Of a DNA stretch of 34,895 bases, positions 14,600 to 22,810 are shown one piece after another. Under the pieces are notes generated by a model. The model worked only from the letters and a program-made list of their open reading frames with translations. It had not been told where the DNA came from and made no database searches. The translations under genes and the position numbers were made by a program. Source of the DNA: Brevibacillus migulae (GTDB lineage Bacteria > Bacillota > Bacilli > Brevibacillales > Brevibacillaceae); the NCBI RefSeq assembly GCF_004521915.1, contig NZ_SDKD01000030.1, positions 1 through 34,895 of the forward strand. The letters run 5' to 3'. Within the stretch, counting starts at the first letter, position 1; the number at the start of each line of letters is the position of its first letter.

Positions 14600-15136
14600 A
14601 TGTCGCCAGCTCCAGGAACTTCGATCCGCATTGAAAGCTTTAAACACGACCATTCCTTGCATCGAATATGGGACAAAACCACGCTGATCCACTCGAGTGA
14701 TGCGGTGGTCATCGGCGGAAATGACCGCGTAAAGGTAACAGAGTCTGACGGTCGGGAGTGGCGGACACGCGAGCCGGCAATCTGTACATTTGGACGGGGG
14801 CAATGGTTCAACACGATTGCTATGATTCGCGATGACGGGATTTATTATTACTGCAATATCGGATCGCCTTTTAGCTTGAAGGGAAACCTGCTTAGCTATA
14901 TTGATTACGATCTGGATGTAAAAGTGTTCCCGGATATGACTTATAACATCCTGGATGAAGAGGAATTTCTCTTACATAGCCAAAAAATGAATTATCCGCC
15001 CGAGGTGGTAGCGCGGGTGCAAGGCGCACTCAAGGAAGTCTTAGAATGGGTGCATGCGCGACGCGGTCCTTTCCAAAATGGTTTCGTCCAAAGATGGTAC
15101 GAGCGCTATCAGCTTGTACGTGTCGATGAAGAATAA
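14600..15136 (+). CDS. ygaC: DUF402 nucleoside tri-/diphosphatase (YgaC/Ntdp family)
   Basis: 178-aa metal-dependent phosphatase of the DUF402 barrel family; staphylococcal and Bacillus relatives hydrolyse nucleoside tri- and diphosphates. Diagnostic blocks are HRIWDKTTLI (21-30), VTESDGREWRTREPAIC (46-62), YYYCNIGSPF (82-91) and YIDYDLDVKVFPDMTY (100-115), whose Tyr and Asp residues bind metal and nucleotide, and a C-terminal helix ending RWYERYQL. The frame runs further upstream (to 14522), but GGGGAG just before ATG 14600 and the family boundary fix the start. It is followed, as in B. subtilis, by the YgaD-type ABC exporter. The 105-bp gap before it shows no clear promoter. Confidence 0.93.
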   Translation: MSPAPGTSIRIESFKHDHSLHRIWDKTTLIHSSDAVVIGGNDRVKVTESDGREWRTREPAICTFGRGQWFNTIAMIRDDGIYYYCNIGSPFSLKGNLLSYIDYDLDVKVFPDMTYNILDEEEFLLHSQKMNYPPEVVARVQGALKEVLEWVHARRGPFQNGFVQRWYERYQLVRVDEE

Positions 15137-15167
15137 AATCCCTTTCCCGGCAACGGGAGAGGGATTT
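15136..15167 (+). terminator. Terminator after the DUF402 gene
   Basis: 14-bp stem AAATCCCTTTCCCG (15136-15149) with CGGGAGAGGGATTT (15154-15167), one G-T pair, GCAA tetraloop. The following T tract is poor. Confidence 0.65.
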
Positions 15168-15237
15168 CACTTTCACCAGCATTCGCTGTATATTCAGGTT
15201 ATCGTTATAATGGTAGCAGCAGGAGGGAGGGATAGGT

Positions 15238-17037
15238 TTGGGAAGTGTGAAGCGTTACATGGCGTTTGTTAAGCCGTATACAAGACAAATTATCGTCACG
15301 ATTTTTATCGGGATCCTCAAGTTCGCGATTCCCCTCGCCATTCCGTTAATCATTAAATACATCATTGATGAATTATTGCCGGGGCCTCTTCCCACTGAAG
15401 AAAAGGTCAGCCGGCTTTTTTGGCTGATGGGCGCCGCTTTTTTGATTTTTACTGTTGTGCGGGCGCCGGTTGAATATTGGCGCCAATACTTTGCCCAATG
15501 GGTATCGAGCCGCATCCTGTTTGATATCCGCAATCAGCTGTTTGCCCATCTGCAGCGACTGTCGATGCGCTACTACAACAATCACAAGGTGGGGGAGATC
15601 ATCTCCCGTGTGATCAATGATGTGGAATCGACCAAAAGCTTCATCGAAACCGGCCTGATGAATATATGGCTGGATCTGATCACGATCCTGCTGACGATCG
15701 GGTTGATGACTTATATGGACATCCCGCTGACGATCGCCGCATTGCTGATCTTCCCGTTATACGGCTTCTCTGTAAAATTCTTTTACAAAAGGCTGCGCGA
15801 GCTGACGAAGGACAGGTCGGCGGCGCTTGCCCAGCTGCAGGGACATCTGCATGAACGGGTCAACGGCATGTCACTGATCCGCGGCTTTGCGCTGGAAAAG
15901 CATGAGGAACAAAAATTCGCCAAGCAGAACGATCATTTTCTGCAGCGAGCCTTGGCGCATACAAGCTGGAATGCCAAGACCTTTGCGGTGGTCAACACGA
16001 TTACCGATATCGCGCCGCTGTTGGTGATCGGATATGCAGGCTATCAGGTGATTCAAGGGGAATTGTCGGTAGGCACGATGGTGGCGTTTTATGCGTATCT
16101 GGAACGCTTGTATACGCCGCTGCGCCGTCTCGTCAACTCCTCGACGACTTTGACGCAGTCCATCGCTTCGATGGATCGGATGTTTGAATTCATGGATGAG
16201 CAGTACGATATCGTCGACCGGCCGAATGCAGGGGCGATTCCTGTGCAGCCGGATACAGGCAAGATTCGCGGGGAGATCCGCTTTGAAAACGTATCGTTCA
16301 AGTATCGCGAGGACGGCACGGATGTGTTGCAGGGAATCGATTTGACGATCCAGCCTGGCGAAACGATCGCGCTTGTCGGGATGTCGGGGGGAGGAAAATC
16401 GTCTCTGATCAGCCTGATCCCCCGCTTTTGGGATGTCACAGGGGGACGCATCACGATCGATGGCGTCGACATTCGCGATGTGAAGCAGCAGGAGCTGCGC
16501 AGCCATATCGGGATCGTGCTGCAGGACAATATCCTGTTCAGCGAATCCGCACGTGCCAACATCATGATGGGCAATCCCCAGGCTACCGAAGAGGCGATGA
16601 TTGCAGCGGCAAAAGCTGCCAATGCGCATGACTTCATTGCGGAGCTGCCGGAAGGGTACGATACCGAGCTGGGGGAACGCGGCGTGAAGCTTTCCGGGGG
16701 GCAAAAACAGCGGATCGCCATTGCCAGAGTCTTTCTGCGCGATCCGGCCATTTTGATTCTCGATGAGGCGACATCCGCGCTTGATTTGGAATCGGAGCAC
16801 ATGATCCAGGAGTCTTTGGCGCGTCTGTCCAAGGGCAGGACGACGATTATTGTCGCGCATCGACTTTCTACGATTACCCATGCTGACAAAATCGTCGTGA
16901 TGAAAGAGGGCAAGATCGTCGAAGCGGGCAGACATGAAGAGCTGCTGGCGATACCGGATGGCGTCTATTACAACCTGTGGAATGTCCAGGATTTTGGCGG
17001 TTCACCCGCAATGTCTCTGGTGAACAGTGAAGCATGA
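15238..17037 (+). CDS. ygaD: ABC exporter, fused membrane and ATPase domains (YgaD type)
   Basis: 599-aa half-transporter that would dimerise in the inner membrane to export lipids, drugs or peptides. Residues 15-300 hold the six-helix type-IV exporter domain; the ATPase follows with Walker A GMSGGGKSS (381-389), Q-loop LQDN (428-431), signature LSGGQ (485-489), Walker B ILILDEA (505-511) and H-loop His541. TTG 15238 is chosen because GGGAGG lies 7 nt before it. A consensus -10 TATAAT at 15206-15211 supports a promoter of its own after the DUF402 terminator, though the -35 is weak. Related to MsbA/LmrA/YgaD exporters; substrate unknown. Confidence 0.93.
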   Translation: MGSVKRYMAFVKPYTRQIIVTIFIGILKFAIPLAIPLIIKYIIDELLPGPLPTEEKVSRLFWLMGAAFLIFTVVRAPVEYWRQYFAQWVSSRILFDIRNQLFAHLQRLSMRYYNNHKVGEIISRVINDVESTKSFIETGLMNIWLDLITILLTIGLMTYMDIPLTIAALLIFPLYGFSVKFFYKRLRELTKDRSAALAQLQGHLHERVNGMSLIRGFALEKHEEQKFAKQNDHFLQRALAHTSWNAKTFAVVNTITDIAPLLVIGYAGYQVIQGELSVGTMVAFYAYLERLYTPLRRLVNSSTTLTQSIASMDRMFEFMDEQYDIVDRPNAGAIPVQPDTGKIRGEIRFENVSFKYREDGTDVLQGIDLTIQPGETIALVGMSGGGKSSLISLIPRFWDVTGGRITIDGVDIRDVKQQELRSHIGIVLQDNILFSESARANIMMGNPQATEEAMIAAAKAANAHDFIAELPEGYDTELGERGVKLSGGQKQRIAIARVFLRDPAILILDEATSALDLESEHMIQESLARLSKGRTTIIVAHRLSTITHADKIVVMKEGKIVEAGRHEELLAIPDGVYYNLWNVQDFGGSPAMSLVNSEA

Positions 17038-17076
17038 GCAATGCGGGAGTCCAAGGCAGTGGGAGTGAATGACAGC

Positions 17077-18288
17077 ATGGAGGCTTGGCAACGGAATTTA
17101 TATGTACTGAGCGGATCCTTGTTCTTCGTCATGATGGCGATGAGCATGATCATGCCGTTTTTACCTTTGTATATCCAGCATGATTTCGGGATTACCGATC
17201 CTCATGAGGTGACGGCCTGGGCAGGAATCATTTTCGGGGCCAATTTTCTTACGGCGGGCCTGGCTTCACCGATCTGGGGCAATTTGGCGGATAAGTACGG
17301 GCGCAAAATCATGATTTTGCGCTCTGGTTTTTCCATGGCCGTGATCATCACGCTGACCGGTTTTGCCAGTTCGCTATGGATGCTTTTGGGACTGCGTCTT
17401 TTGAATGGGACGGTAGGTGGAATCATCCCGGCAAGTACGGCGTTGATCGCTTCCACCGCGCCAAAAGAGCGGGCGGGCTGGGCACAAGGGATGCTGCAAT
17501 CCTTCACGACGGCAGGCTCGATTATGGGGCCGCTGGTAGGGGGGCTGCTGGCGGATCGCATCGGCTTTCGGATGATCTTCTTTGTGACGGGATCCCTTAT
17601 TTTTTTGGCTACCCTCACCATCACGTTTTTGGTCAAAGAGAAGTTCATCCCGCCCGATGCCAAGGAGCGCACAAGCCTGGCAGAGGACGCGCGGATGATC
17701 TTTTCAACAAGACCGCTTCCGGCCATTTATTTCGTGACGGTCATGATTCAGTTTGCGTTGTTCAGCATTGTCCCCGTCCTGCCGATCTATGTGCAAAGCT
17801 TGCAGGGAACCGGGGAAAATGTCGCGTTTTATGCGGGGCTGGTCGCGGCAGCCATGGGGATGGCCAATGTAATCGCGTCCCCGCAGCTCGGAAAGCTTGG
17901 TGACCGCCATGGTTCGCAAAAAATACTGCTGATTTGCCTGGTGATCGCTTCGATCCTGTTCATCCCGCAAGCGTTTGTGAGCAACGTCTGGCAATTGGTC
18001 GGACTGCGCTTTCTGCTCGGTCTTTGCTTGGGCGGGCTGCTTCCTTCGGTGTATGCGCTGCTGCGCCGGTATACCCCCAGCGAGATGATCAGCCGGGTGT
18101 ATGGATACAACAACACCTTTATCTGTATCGGAAGTATGCTGGGACCGATGCTTGGCGGCTTGATGGCGGGCTATGTGAGCATGAGCGGGGTTTTCCTGCT
18201 GACCAGTGCGCTGCTGTTTGTCAATGCGATTTGGGTCTACGTGAGCTTGGCAAAGCTTCGTACACCTAGTGAAGCAGAAATCCGCTGA
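17077..18288 (+). CDS. MFS multidrug efflux transporter (DHA1 family)
   Basis: 12-helix proton antiporter, about 403 aa. The A-motif GNLADKYGRKIMILRSG lies between helices 2 and 3 (about residue 67-83), its second-half copy GKLGDRHGSQKILLI between helices 8 and 9, and the helix-5 antiporter motif GWAQGMLQSFTTAGSIMGPLVGG-type segment is present. This marks a drug:H+ antiporter of the TetA(P)/YttB-like group. Start is uncertain: ATG 17041 lies 3 nt after the exporter stop with no ribosome site; GTG 17065 and ATG 17077 (MEAWQRNLYVL, where relatives usually begin) are better. Probably co-transcribed with the ABC exporter. Confidence 0.9.
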   Translation: MEAWQRNLYVLSGSLFFVMMAMSMIMPFLPLYIQHDFGITDPHEVTAWAGIIFGANFLTAGLASPIWGNLADKYGRKIMILRSGFSMAVIITLTGFASSLWMLLGLRLLNGTVGGIIPASTALIASTAPKERAGWAQGMLQSFTTAGSIMGPLVGGLLADRIGFRMIFFVTGSLIFLATLTITFLVKEKFIPPDAKERTSLAEDARMIFSTRPLPAIYFVTVMIQFALFSIVPVLPIYVQSLQGTGENVAFYAGLVAAAMGMANVIASPQLGKLGDRHGSQKILLICLVIASILFIPQAFVSNVWQLVGLRFLLGLCLGGLLPSVYALLRRYTPSEMISRVYGYNNTFICIGSMLGPMLGGLMAGYVSMSGVFLLTSALLFVNAIWVYVSLAKLRTPSEAEIR

Positions 18289-18343
18289 CAGAAACGCAAC
18301 TTTCTGGAAACTCGGGCGTCTTATGTACGGGGGAGTGATAAAC

Positions 18344-18508
18344 ATGACCAATACGATTACCGCGTTGATGGGCGTATTCATTCTCTTGCTTGCGATCGTA
18401 GGGTCATCGCAACCCGCAAGTAAGGATGAACAGCAAGCCCAAAATGAAGTGACTGTGGTAGATACTCCGGCTGTGTCCGAACGACCGGAAATCGATAAAG
18501 AAGCGTAA
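18344..18508 (+). CDS. 54-aa single-span membrane peptide
   Basis: ATG 18344 follows GGGGGAGTGA. The product has one N-terminal membrane helix (ITALMGVFILLLAIVGSS, residues 5-22) and an acidic, Glu/Asp/Gln-rich soluble tail of about 32 residues. It could be a membrane micropeptide that modulates one of the flanking MFS transporters, but nothing shows this directly. It starts 55 bp after the upstream MFS gene and on the same strand. No family recognised. Confidence 0.65.
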   Translation: MTNTITALMGVFILLLAIVGSSQPASKDEQQAQNEVTVVDTPAVSERPEIDKEA

Positions 18509-18529
18509 CCAGAATCGTTACCAAGAAAG

Positions 18530-18617
18530 AGGAGATACCTTTGTGAGTTAACCCCTTTATTTGCGATCAAACAATTTGCGTTTGTTGTTGATCTCCAATG
18601 AAAAGGGGTTATTTTGT
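18530..18617 (+). promoter_or_regulatory. Candidate leader-ORF translational attenuator
   Basis: AGGAG (18530-18534) is followed after 8 nt by GTG AGT TAA (18543-18551), a two-codon ORF. Its stop overlaps the left arm of a long hairpin: AACCCCTTT (18550-18558) pairs perfectly with AAAGGGGTT (18602-18610), and inside it GATCAA-a-CAA (18565-18574) pairs with TTG-TTGATC (18585-18593). The right arm contains the AAAAGGGG ribosome site (18601-18608) of the MFS gene at 18618. A ribosome held on the mini-ORF would cover the left arm and free that site. The same hairpin, followed by ATTTTG, could also act as a weak transcription terminator. Confidence 0.6.
18543..18551 (+). CDS. Minimal leader ORF (Met-Ser-stop)
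   Basis: GTG AGT TAA with AGGAG at optimal 8-nt spacing. A TTG at 18541 gives an even shorter start-stop (TTG TGA). The position, just before the hairpin that hides the downstream ribosome site, suggests it acts as a sensor rather than making a functional peptide. Confidence 0.4.
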   Translation: MS

Positions 18618-19814
18618 ATGCACAAAAACAATTTTCGTTTCCTGGCAGTTGGACAGTCACTGGCCAATCTGGGAGACGTTCTTTACATTGTCCCGTTGAT
18701 CTCGTTATTGTATGGCCAGACAGCGTCGGTATTGATCACGAGTCTGGTGCCGCTGGTCAATGTCACGGCACGGGTCATCAGCGGGTTGGTTGCGCCGCTG
18801 GTATTGGAAAGGGTTCAACATGGATGGATTTTGCGGATCACGCAAATGGCCAAAACCGCCGTCCTGTTGCTGGGGGCGCTAAGTTTCGAGCAGCTGGCGC
18901 TATGGATCGTATTTGTGTTTGTCGCCTTGATCTCCTTTCTGGACGGATGGGCTGTCCCAGCGCGTCAATCCCTGATCCCGCGCATCGTAGCTGACGGAGA
19001 GCTTGTACGGGCAAACGGTCTGTTGGCGACAGCTGATCAGACCATGCAGTTCGTAGGCTGGTCAAGCGGCGGCGTGATGGTCACGATGATCGGCAGCATA
19101 AACGTCCTGTGGCTATCTGTCTCGCTGTATGCGGCGGCTTCCGCATTCATGCTGCTGCTCGGTGCTCATGACGGTGAGCAAGGAGAGAACAGGGAAAAGG
19201 AAAAGCCTGTTCGATCCGCAGGTGAAGTCATCAAAGAAGGCTGGGTTTATTTATGGCAGCATCATTCGCTGCGTGTTTTGACGGTAATGGATGTGTTCGA
19301 AGGCTTTGCGGGGGCTATCTGGATGTCGGCCATCCTGCTTGTCTACGTGAAAGAAGGGCTTGGTCAGGGTGACGAATGGTGGGGATATATCAATGCCAGC
19401 TATATGCTGGGGACGATCATCGGCGGGATTGTGGTGGTAGCTTTGGCTGGCTGGATGGAGAAAAGCCTGTATCGGCTGATGCTCCTGGGAATCATCGGGT
19501 GCTGCCTGCTGACGTTATCGTTTGGATTGTTTGCCTATCCGTTAGTCGCTTTGTCGATCTCGTTCCTGCTGGGGCCCTTTTATCAAGTGCAGTTTGTCGC
19601 CAAACAGACAGCCATCCAGCAGCTAACGGAGCCCGAGAAGCTGGGGAAAGTGTTCTCGGCAAAAGATACGATGGACACCATTGTATTCGGTTTATCCGTG
19701 CTGCTGATAGGGGCGTTGGCCGAGTGGTGCGGGGTTTTCGCAGTCTATTATGCGGGGGCAGGCCTGTTCGCGGGATCAGCCGTCCTGCTGCGGTATCTGA
19801 AAAGCAGATCGTAG
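18618..19814 (+). CDS. MFS efflux transporter, macrolide-efflux-like (DHA3 group)
   Basis: 398-aa, 12-helix permease. Its N-terminal FRFLAVGQSLANLGDVLYIVPL and the DGWAVPARQSLIPRIV segment (about residues 115-130) are typical of the DHA3 branch that includes Mef-type macrolide exporters and many unstudied efflux pumps. The frame is open upstream to 18561, but that part covers the attenuator hairpin; ATG 18618 has the AAAAGGGG site 9 nt away. The central loop (about 190-205) is strongly charged. Expression is probably controlled by the leader structure at 18530-18617. A bidirectional terminator follows. The drug substrate is not known. Confidence 0.9.
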   Translation: MHKNNFRFLAVGQSLANLGDVLYIVPLISLLYGQTASVLITSLVPLVNVTARVISGLVAPLVLERVQHGWILRITQMAKTAVLLLGALSFEQLALWIVFVFVALISFLDGWAVPARQSLIPRIVADGELVRANGLLATADQTMQFVGWSSGGVMVTMIGSINVLWLSVSLYAAASAFMLLLGAHDGEQGENREKEKPVRSAGEVIKEGWVYLWQHHSLRVLTVMDVFEGFAGAIWMSAILLVYVKEGLGQGDEWWGYINASYMLGTIIGGIVVVALAGWMEKSLYRLMLLGIIGCCLLTLSFGLFAYPLVALSISFLLGPFYQVQFVAKQTAIQQLTEPEKLGKVFSAKDTMDTIVFGLSVLLIGALAEWCGVFAVYYAGAGLFAGSAVLLRYLKSRS

Positions 19815-19822
19815 TTTTGATA

Positions 19823-19860
19823 AAAAGCCTCCGTCGGTGGAAAACGCCGCGGAGGCTTTT
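19823..19860. terminator. Bidirectional terminator
   Basis: Stem AAAAGCCTCC (19823-19832) with GGAGGCTTTT (19851-19860), shared by the MFS gene and the convergent dehydrogenase gene. Confidence 0.9.
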
Positions 19861-19865
19861 GACAG

Positions 19866-20717
19866 TTACTTTCCGTTCAGCAGCCGCATGATCGCCATCA
19901 CGTCTTCGTCTCCGTGGCCGGCTTGCAGTGCCGCCTGGTAACTGGCGTACACGGATTCGGCAAGGGGAGAGAGGGCGCCGGATTCATGGGCTAGCCGCAG
20001 ATCCTTGGCCATATGCTTGAGTGGGAATGCAGCCGGATACTCACCTGCTAAAATCGAAGGGGTTTTCCCGCGGGAGATCGCTGAGCCGACAGCCGCTTCG
20101 TTGATGATCGTAAGCATCTCTTTCGGATCAATCCCCTGGTTTTGCGCATATTGGACGGTTTCCGCAATGCCCTGCACGGTGATGCCGAGCAGCAGGTTGA
20201 TCGCCAGCTTTGCTTTGCTGCCGGAGCCATGGTCGCCTAGATGAAGCGACATTTTGCCAAGAACATCGAACAAGGGCTTGACCCTTTCGTACACGCTTTT
20301 TTCTCCACCCACCATGATGATGAGCGTACCCTCCCGCGCTGGCTGCACACTGCCCGATACAGGGGCATCCAAAAAGGAAAGCTGGTGTTTGGCCGATTGT
20401 TCCGCCAAAAAGCGGGATGTTTCCGGGGAGACCGTGCTCATATCGATGACGATTTTACCCTCGGCTTCAGGCGTAAGGAGCTGGTATTGCCCGGTATAAA
20501 TGTCTTTTACAGCCTGATCGTCGCTCACCATCGTGATCACGACATCCGAATGCTTCCACAGGTCAGCCGGCTTTTCGACGATGCCCGCCCCCATGTCCAG
20601 CAGCTCCTGCGCTTTTTGTGGATTGCGATTCCATACCGTCAGCTGGTAGCCGGCTTTTAGCAGGTTGGCAGCCATCGGAATCCCCATATGTCCCAATCCG
20701 ATCCATCCAATTTTCAT
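19866..20717 (-). CDS. 3-hydroxyisobutyrate dehydrogenase family NAD(P)-dependent oxidoreductase
   Basis: 283 aa, the normal length for beta-hydroxyacid dehydrogenases (MmsB/GarR/YkwC group), cytoplasmic. N-terminal Rossmann fold with GLGHMG (7-12) and Asn-Arg after strand 2 (WNRNP), which suggests NADP(H); substrate-binding DAPVSGS (117-123); catalytic Lys170 in GSGSKAKLAINLLLG. It could oxidise 3-hydroxyisobutyrate, tartronate semialdehyde or a related acid, or belong to the GHB dehydrogenase/imine-reductase fringe; the neighbours do not decide. An extended -10 (TGC-TATACT) lies upstream, near 20752-20760, and GGAGA precedes ATG 20717. Confidence 0.9.
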   Translation of the reverse strand: MKIGWIGLGHMGIPMAANLLKAGYQLTVWNRNPQKAQELLDMGAGIVEKPADLWKHSDVVITMVSDDQAVKDIYTGQYQLLTPEAEGKIVIDMSTVSPETSRFLAEQSAKHQLSFLDAPVSGSVQPAREGTLIIMVGGEKSVYERVKPLFDVLGKMSLHLGDHGSGSKAKLAINLLLGITVQGIAETVQYAQNQGIDPKEMLTIINEAAVGSAISRGKTPSILAGEYPAAFPLKHMAKDLRLAHESGALSPLAESVYASYQAALQAGHGDEDVMAIMRLLNGK

Positions 20718-20863
20718 GTTGCCCAGTCTCCTTTTCCATCATTTACATGGCAAGTATAGCAAAAAAGAAGCGGTTCCGCTTTTTACGCCAATTTTTGCAT
20801 CCTTTCCGCGCTTTCTACGTATACAATAAAAGTTAACCAAGTCTGTGAAGAAGAGGGATGGAC

Positions 20864-21874
20864 ATGCTAAAAAAATTAATGGCCAAATTTGGTGTAGGAG
20901 CAGCGACGGTTGATCTTCGTTTGGACAAGGAAGCCTATCGTCTCGGCGAAACGGCAACCGGGACGATCCGTATTGAAGGCGGGAATGTCGAGCAGCGTAT
21001 CACCGAACTCTCCGTCATGTTCGCACTCAGAGCGTATATCAAAGGGCAAGAGATCACGAGAAATGTCGCTGTCATACCGGTGCTCAGCCATTTCGTGGTG
21101 CAACCTAAACCGCATGTACAGGAGATTCCGTTTCATTTCGAGCTTCCCCATGACCTGGCGATCTCCACACCGCATGTGCAGTATTTCCTGCAGACCCGTT
21201 TGGACGTGGAGCAGGCGCTGGATCCGACTGATATCGATCGAATCACGGTGCTGCCGCCAGTTCATATCGAGCAGGTGATCCGGGCATTGGAGCTGGCCGA
21301 TTTCCGGCAAAAAGCGGATTCAGGCAAATTGAAGCCGCTCGGACAAGAGTTCGCCTTCTATCCGGGGAGAAGACTCTCCGCACCGGTTAATGAACTGGAA
21401 GTCATCTTTTTTGACACACCGGATGCGTTGCGTTTGCTGATCGAGCTGGACATCGCCCAAGCCGGCTTTTACCGGAAGGAAAAAGAGCAGCGCGCAGAGA
21501 TCGCGGTGCCTCGCGAGCTGCTTGAAGCGGACAAAGTGGAAGAGCTGTCCCGTTACCTGCTTGAGCAAATCGAATATATCCTGAACAACCCACATGCGGT
21601 ATCCTATTTTTCGACGTCCCCGTATCTGCATCGCGGACAACACCACCACGGTCACCACGGCATGGGCGGCATGATGGGTGGCATGATCGGCGGTATGGCT
21701 GCGGGTCTGATCGGCGGCATGCTGCTGAATGAAATGATGGACGATGCAGGGGATCTTCTAGGAGCTGGCGATATCTTCGGAGGAGACGAAGGAGATGGTG
21801 GCGACGGCGGGGATGACGGCGGATTCTTCGGTGGCGGAGATTTTGGAGACTTCGGCGGCGGAGACGATTTCTAA
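20864..21874 (+). CDS. spo0M: Spo0M-like sporulation control protein with low-complexity tail
   Basis: 336 aa from ATG 20864 (GAAGAGGG 6 nt upstream; ATG 20858 is too near it). Residues 1-250 match the arrestin-like two-domain Spo0M fold: FGVGAATVDLRLDKEAY at the start, GGNVEQRI near residue 39, LDPTDIDRITVLPP near 118-131, and a C-terminal helix YLLEQIEYIL. Spo0M influences sporulation onset and cell-envelope stress in B. subtilis. The last 77 residues are unusual: a His-rich patch, then Gly/Met repeats (GGMMGGMIGGMAAGLIGGM), then an Asp/Gly/Phe-rich tail. A -10 like TACAAT is at 20822-20827. The tail resembles domains added to other spore- or envelope-associated proteins. Confidence 0.85.
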   Translation: MLKKLMAKFGVGAATVDLRLDKEAYRLGETATGTIRIEGGNVEQRITELSVMFALRAYIKGQEITRNVAVIPVLSHFVVQPKPHVQEIPFHFELPHDLAISTPHVQYFLQTRLDVEQALDPTDIDRITVLPPVHIEQVIRALELADFRQKADSGKLKPLGQEFAFYPGRRLSAPVNELEVIFFDTPDALRLLIELDIAQAGFYRKEKEQRAEIAVPRELLEADKVEELSRYLLEQIEYILNNPHAVSYFSTSPYLHRGQHHHGHHGMGGMMGGMIGGMAAGLIGGMLLNEMMDDAGDLLGAGDIFGGDEGDGGDGGDDGGFFGGGDFGDFGGGDDF

Positions 21875-21890
21875 GCCAGGGGTAAAGAAA

Positions 21891-21923
21891 AAGGTACGGC
21901 TCTTCACAAAGAGACCGTACCTT
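21891..21923. terminator. Bidirectional terminator
   Basis: Stem AAGGTACGG (21891-21899) with CCGTACCTT (21915-21923), inner CTCTT (21900-21904) with AAGAG (21909-21913); A run left, TCTTT right. Serves spo0M and the convergent protease gene. Confidence 0.85.
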
Positions 21924-21943
21924 CTTTGATACAGGCTTTCAAA

Positions 21944-22630
21944 TTAATCGTCGTCACTGGAGTTGAAGATCATGACGTATTTCACAAGCTCGAGGATCGA
22001 GATCAAGGCTGCTGCTACATAAGTCAGGGCTGCGGCATTCAATACTTTCGCGACTCCGGCTTCCTCTGTGTTGCGGATGAAGCCCATTTGCACCATCAGG
22101 GCACGTGCGCGGTTGCTCGCGTTAAATTCAACCGGCAGCGTGATCAATTGAAAAGCGACAGCGGCACTGAAAAGAATGATGCCCAGCAGGATCAGGTTGC
22201 CCCAATGCAGCAGGAAGCCTGCGATCAATACCAGGGGAGCAAAGCCGGCACTGAAGTTCACCACTGGGAAAATGTAGTGGCGGGCTACCAGCATCGGATA
22301 AGACACTTTGTGCTGAATCGCGTGTCCAACCTCATGGCAGGCCACAGAGATGGCCGAGATCGAGTTGCTGAAATAGACATTGTCCGACAGGCGAACGGTG
22401 CGGGAAATTGGATCATAGTGGTCAGTCAGGTGACCGCGTATGTGTTCCACCGGAATATGGGAAAGACCGTTGGCATCGAGCATCCGGCGGGCTGCTTCCG
22501 CTCCGGTCATGCCGGAGGAGGCCGCCACATCCGCGTACCGGTTAAAGGTTCCTTTGACGCGGAATTGCGCCCAGAGCGACAAGCCAAAGGCAATAAGAAT
22601 CAAAAAGTCCATGGGATGGAATAAAAGCAT
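21944..22630 (-). CDS. yugP: YugP-type membrane zinc metallopeptidase
   Basis: 228 aa, membrane-embedded protease of the YugP/PF04298 family. The zincin motif HEVGH is at residues 99-103 (ACHEVGHAIQH), preceded by one N-terminal helix (MDFLILIAFGLSLW), the family block DHYDPISRTVRLSDNVY (70-86), and followed by two or three helices and a final Asp-rich tail. Likely cuts membrane or periplasmic proteins; substrates unknown. ATG 22630 and the TTG just before it are both possible starts after AAAGGAG; ATG preferred. Confidence 0.9.
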   Translation of the reverse strand: MLLFHPMDFLILIAFGLSLWAQFRVKGTFNRYADVAASSGMTGAEAARRMLDANGLSHIPVEHIRGHLTDHYDPISRTVRLSDNVYFSNSISAISVACHEVGHAIQHKVSYPMLVARHYIFPVVNFSAGFAPLVLIAGFLLHWGNLILLGIILFSAAVAFQLITLPVEFNASNRARALMVQMGFIRNTEEAGVAKVLNAAALTYVAAALISILELVKYVMIFNSSDDD

Positions 22631-22810
22631 CAATGATTCACTCCTTTATTATGATTCAATCCTATGAAGTTCTCTCTTGATTTTATCCTGTCCTGCTCCT
22701 ATGTTTACGATTAGAGAAACAATAGGTTTCATGAAAATTGTACAATGCGAAAAACGGGATGGCAATCAAGCGGCTTTTTTTAGTGAGAGTTTGAAAGGAG
22801 GCGGAGGATT

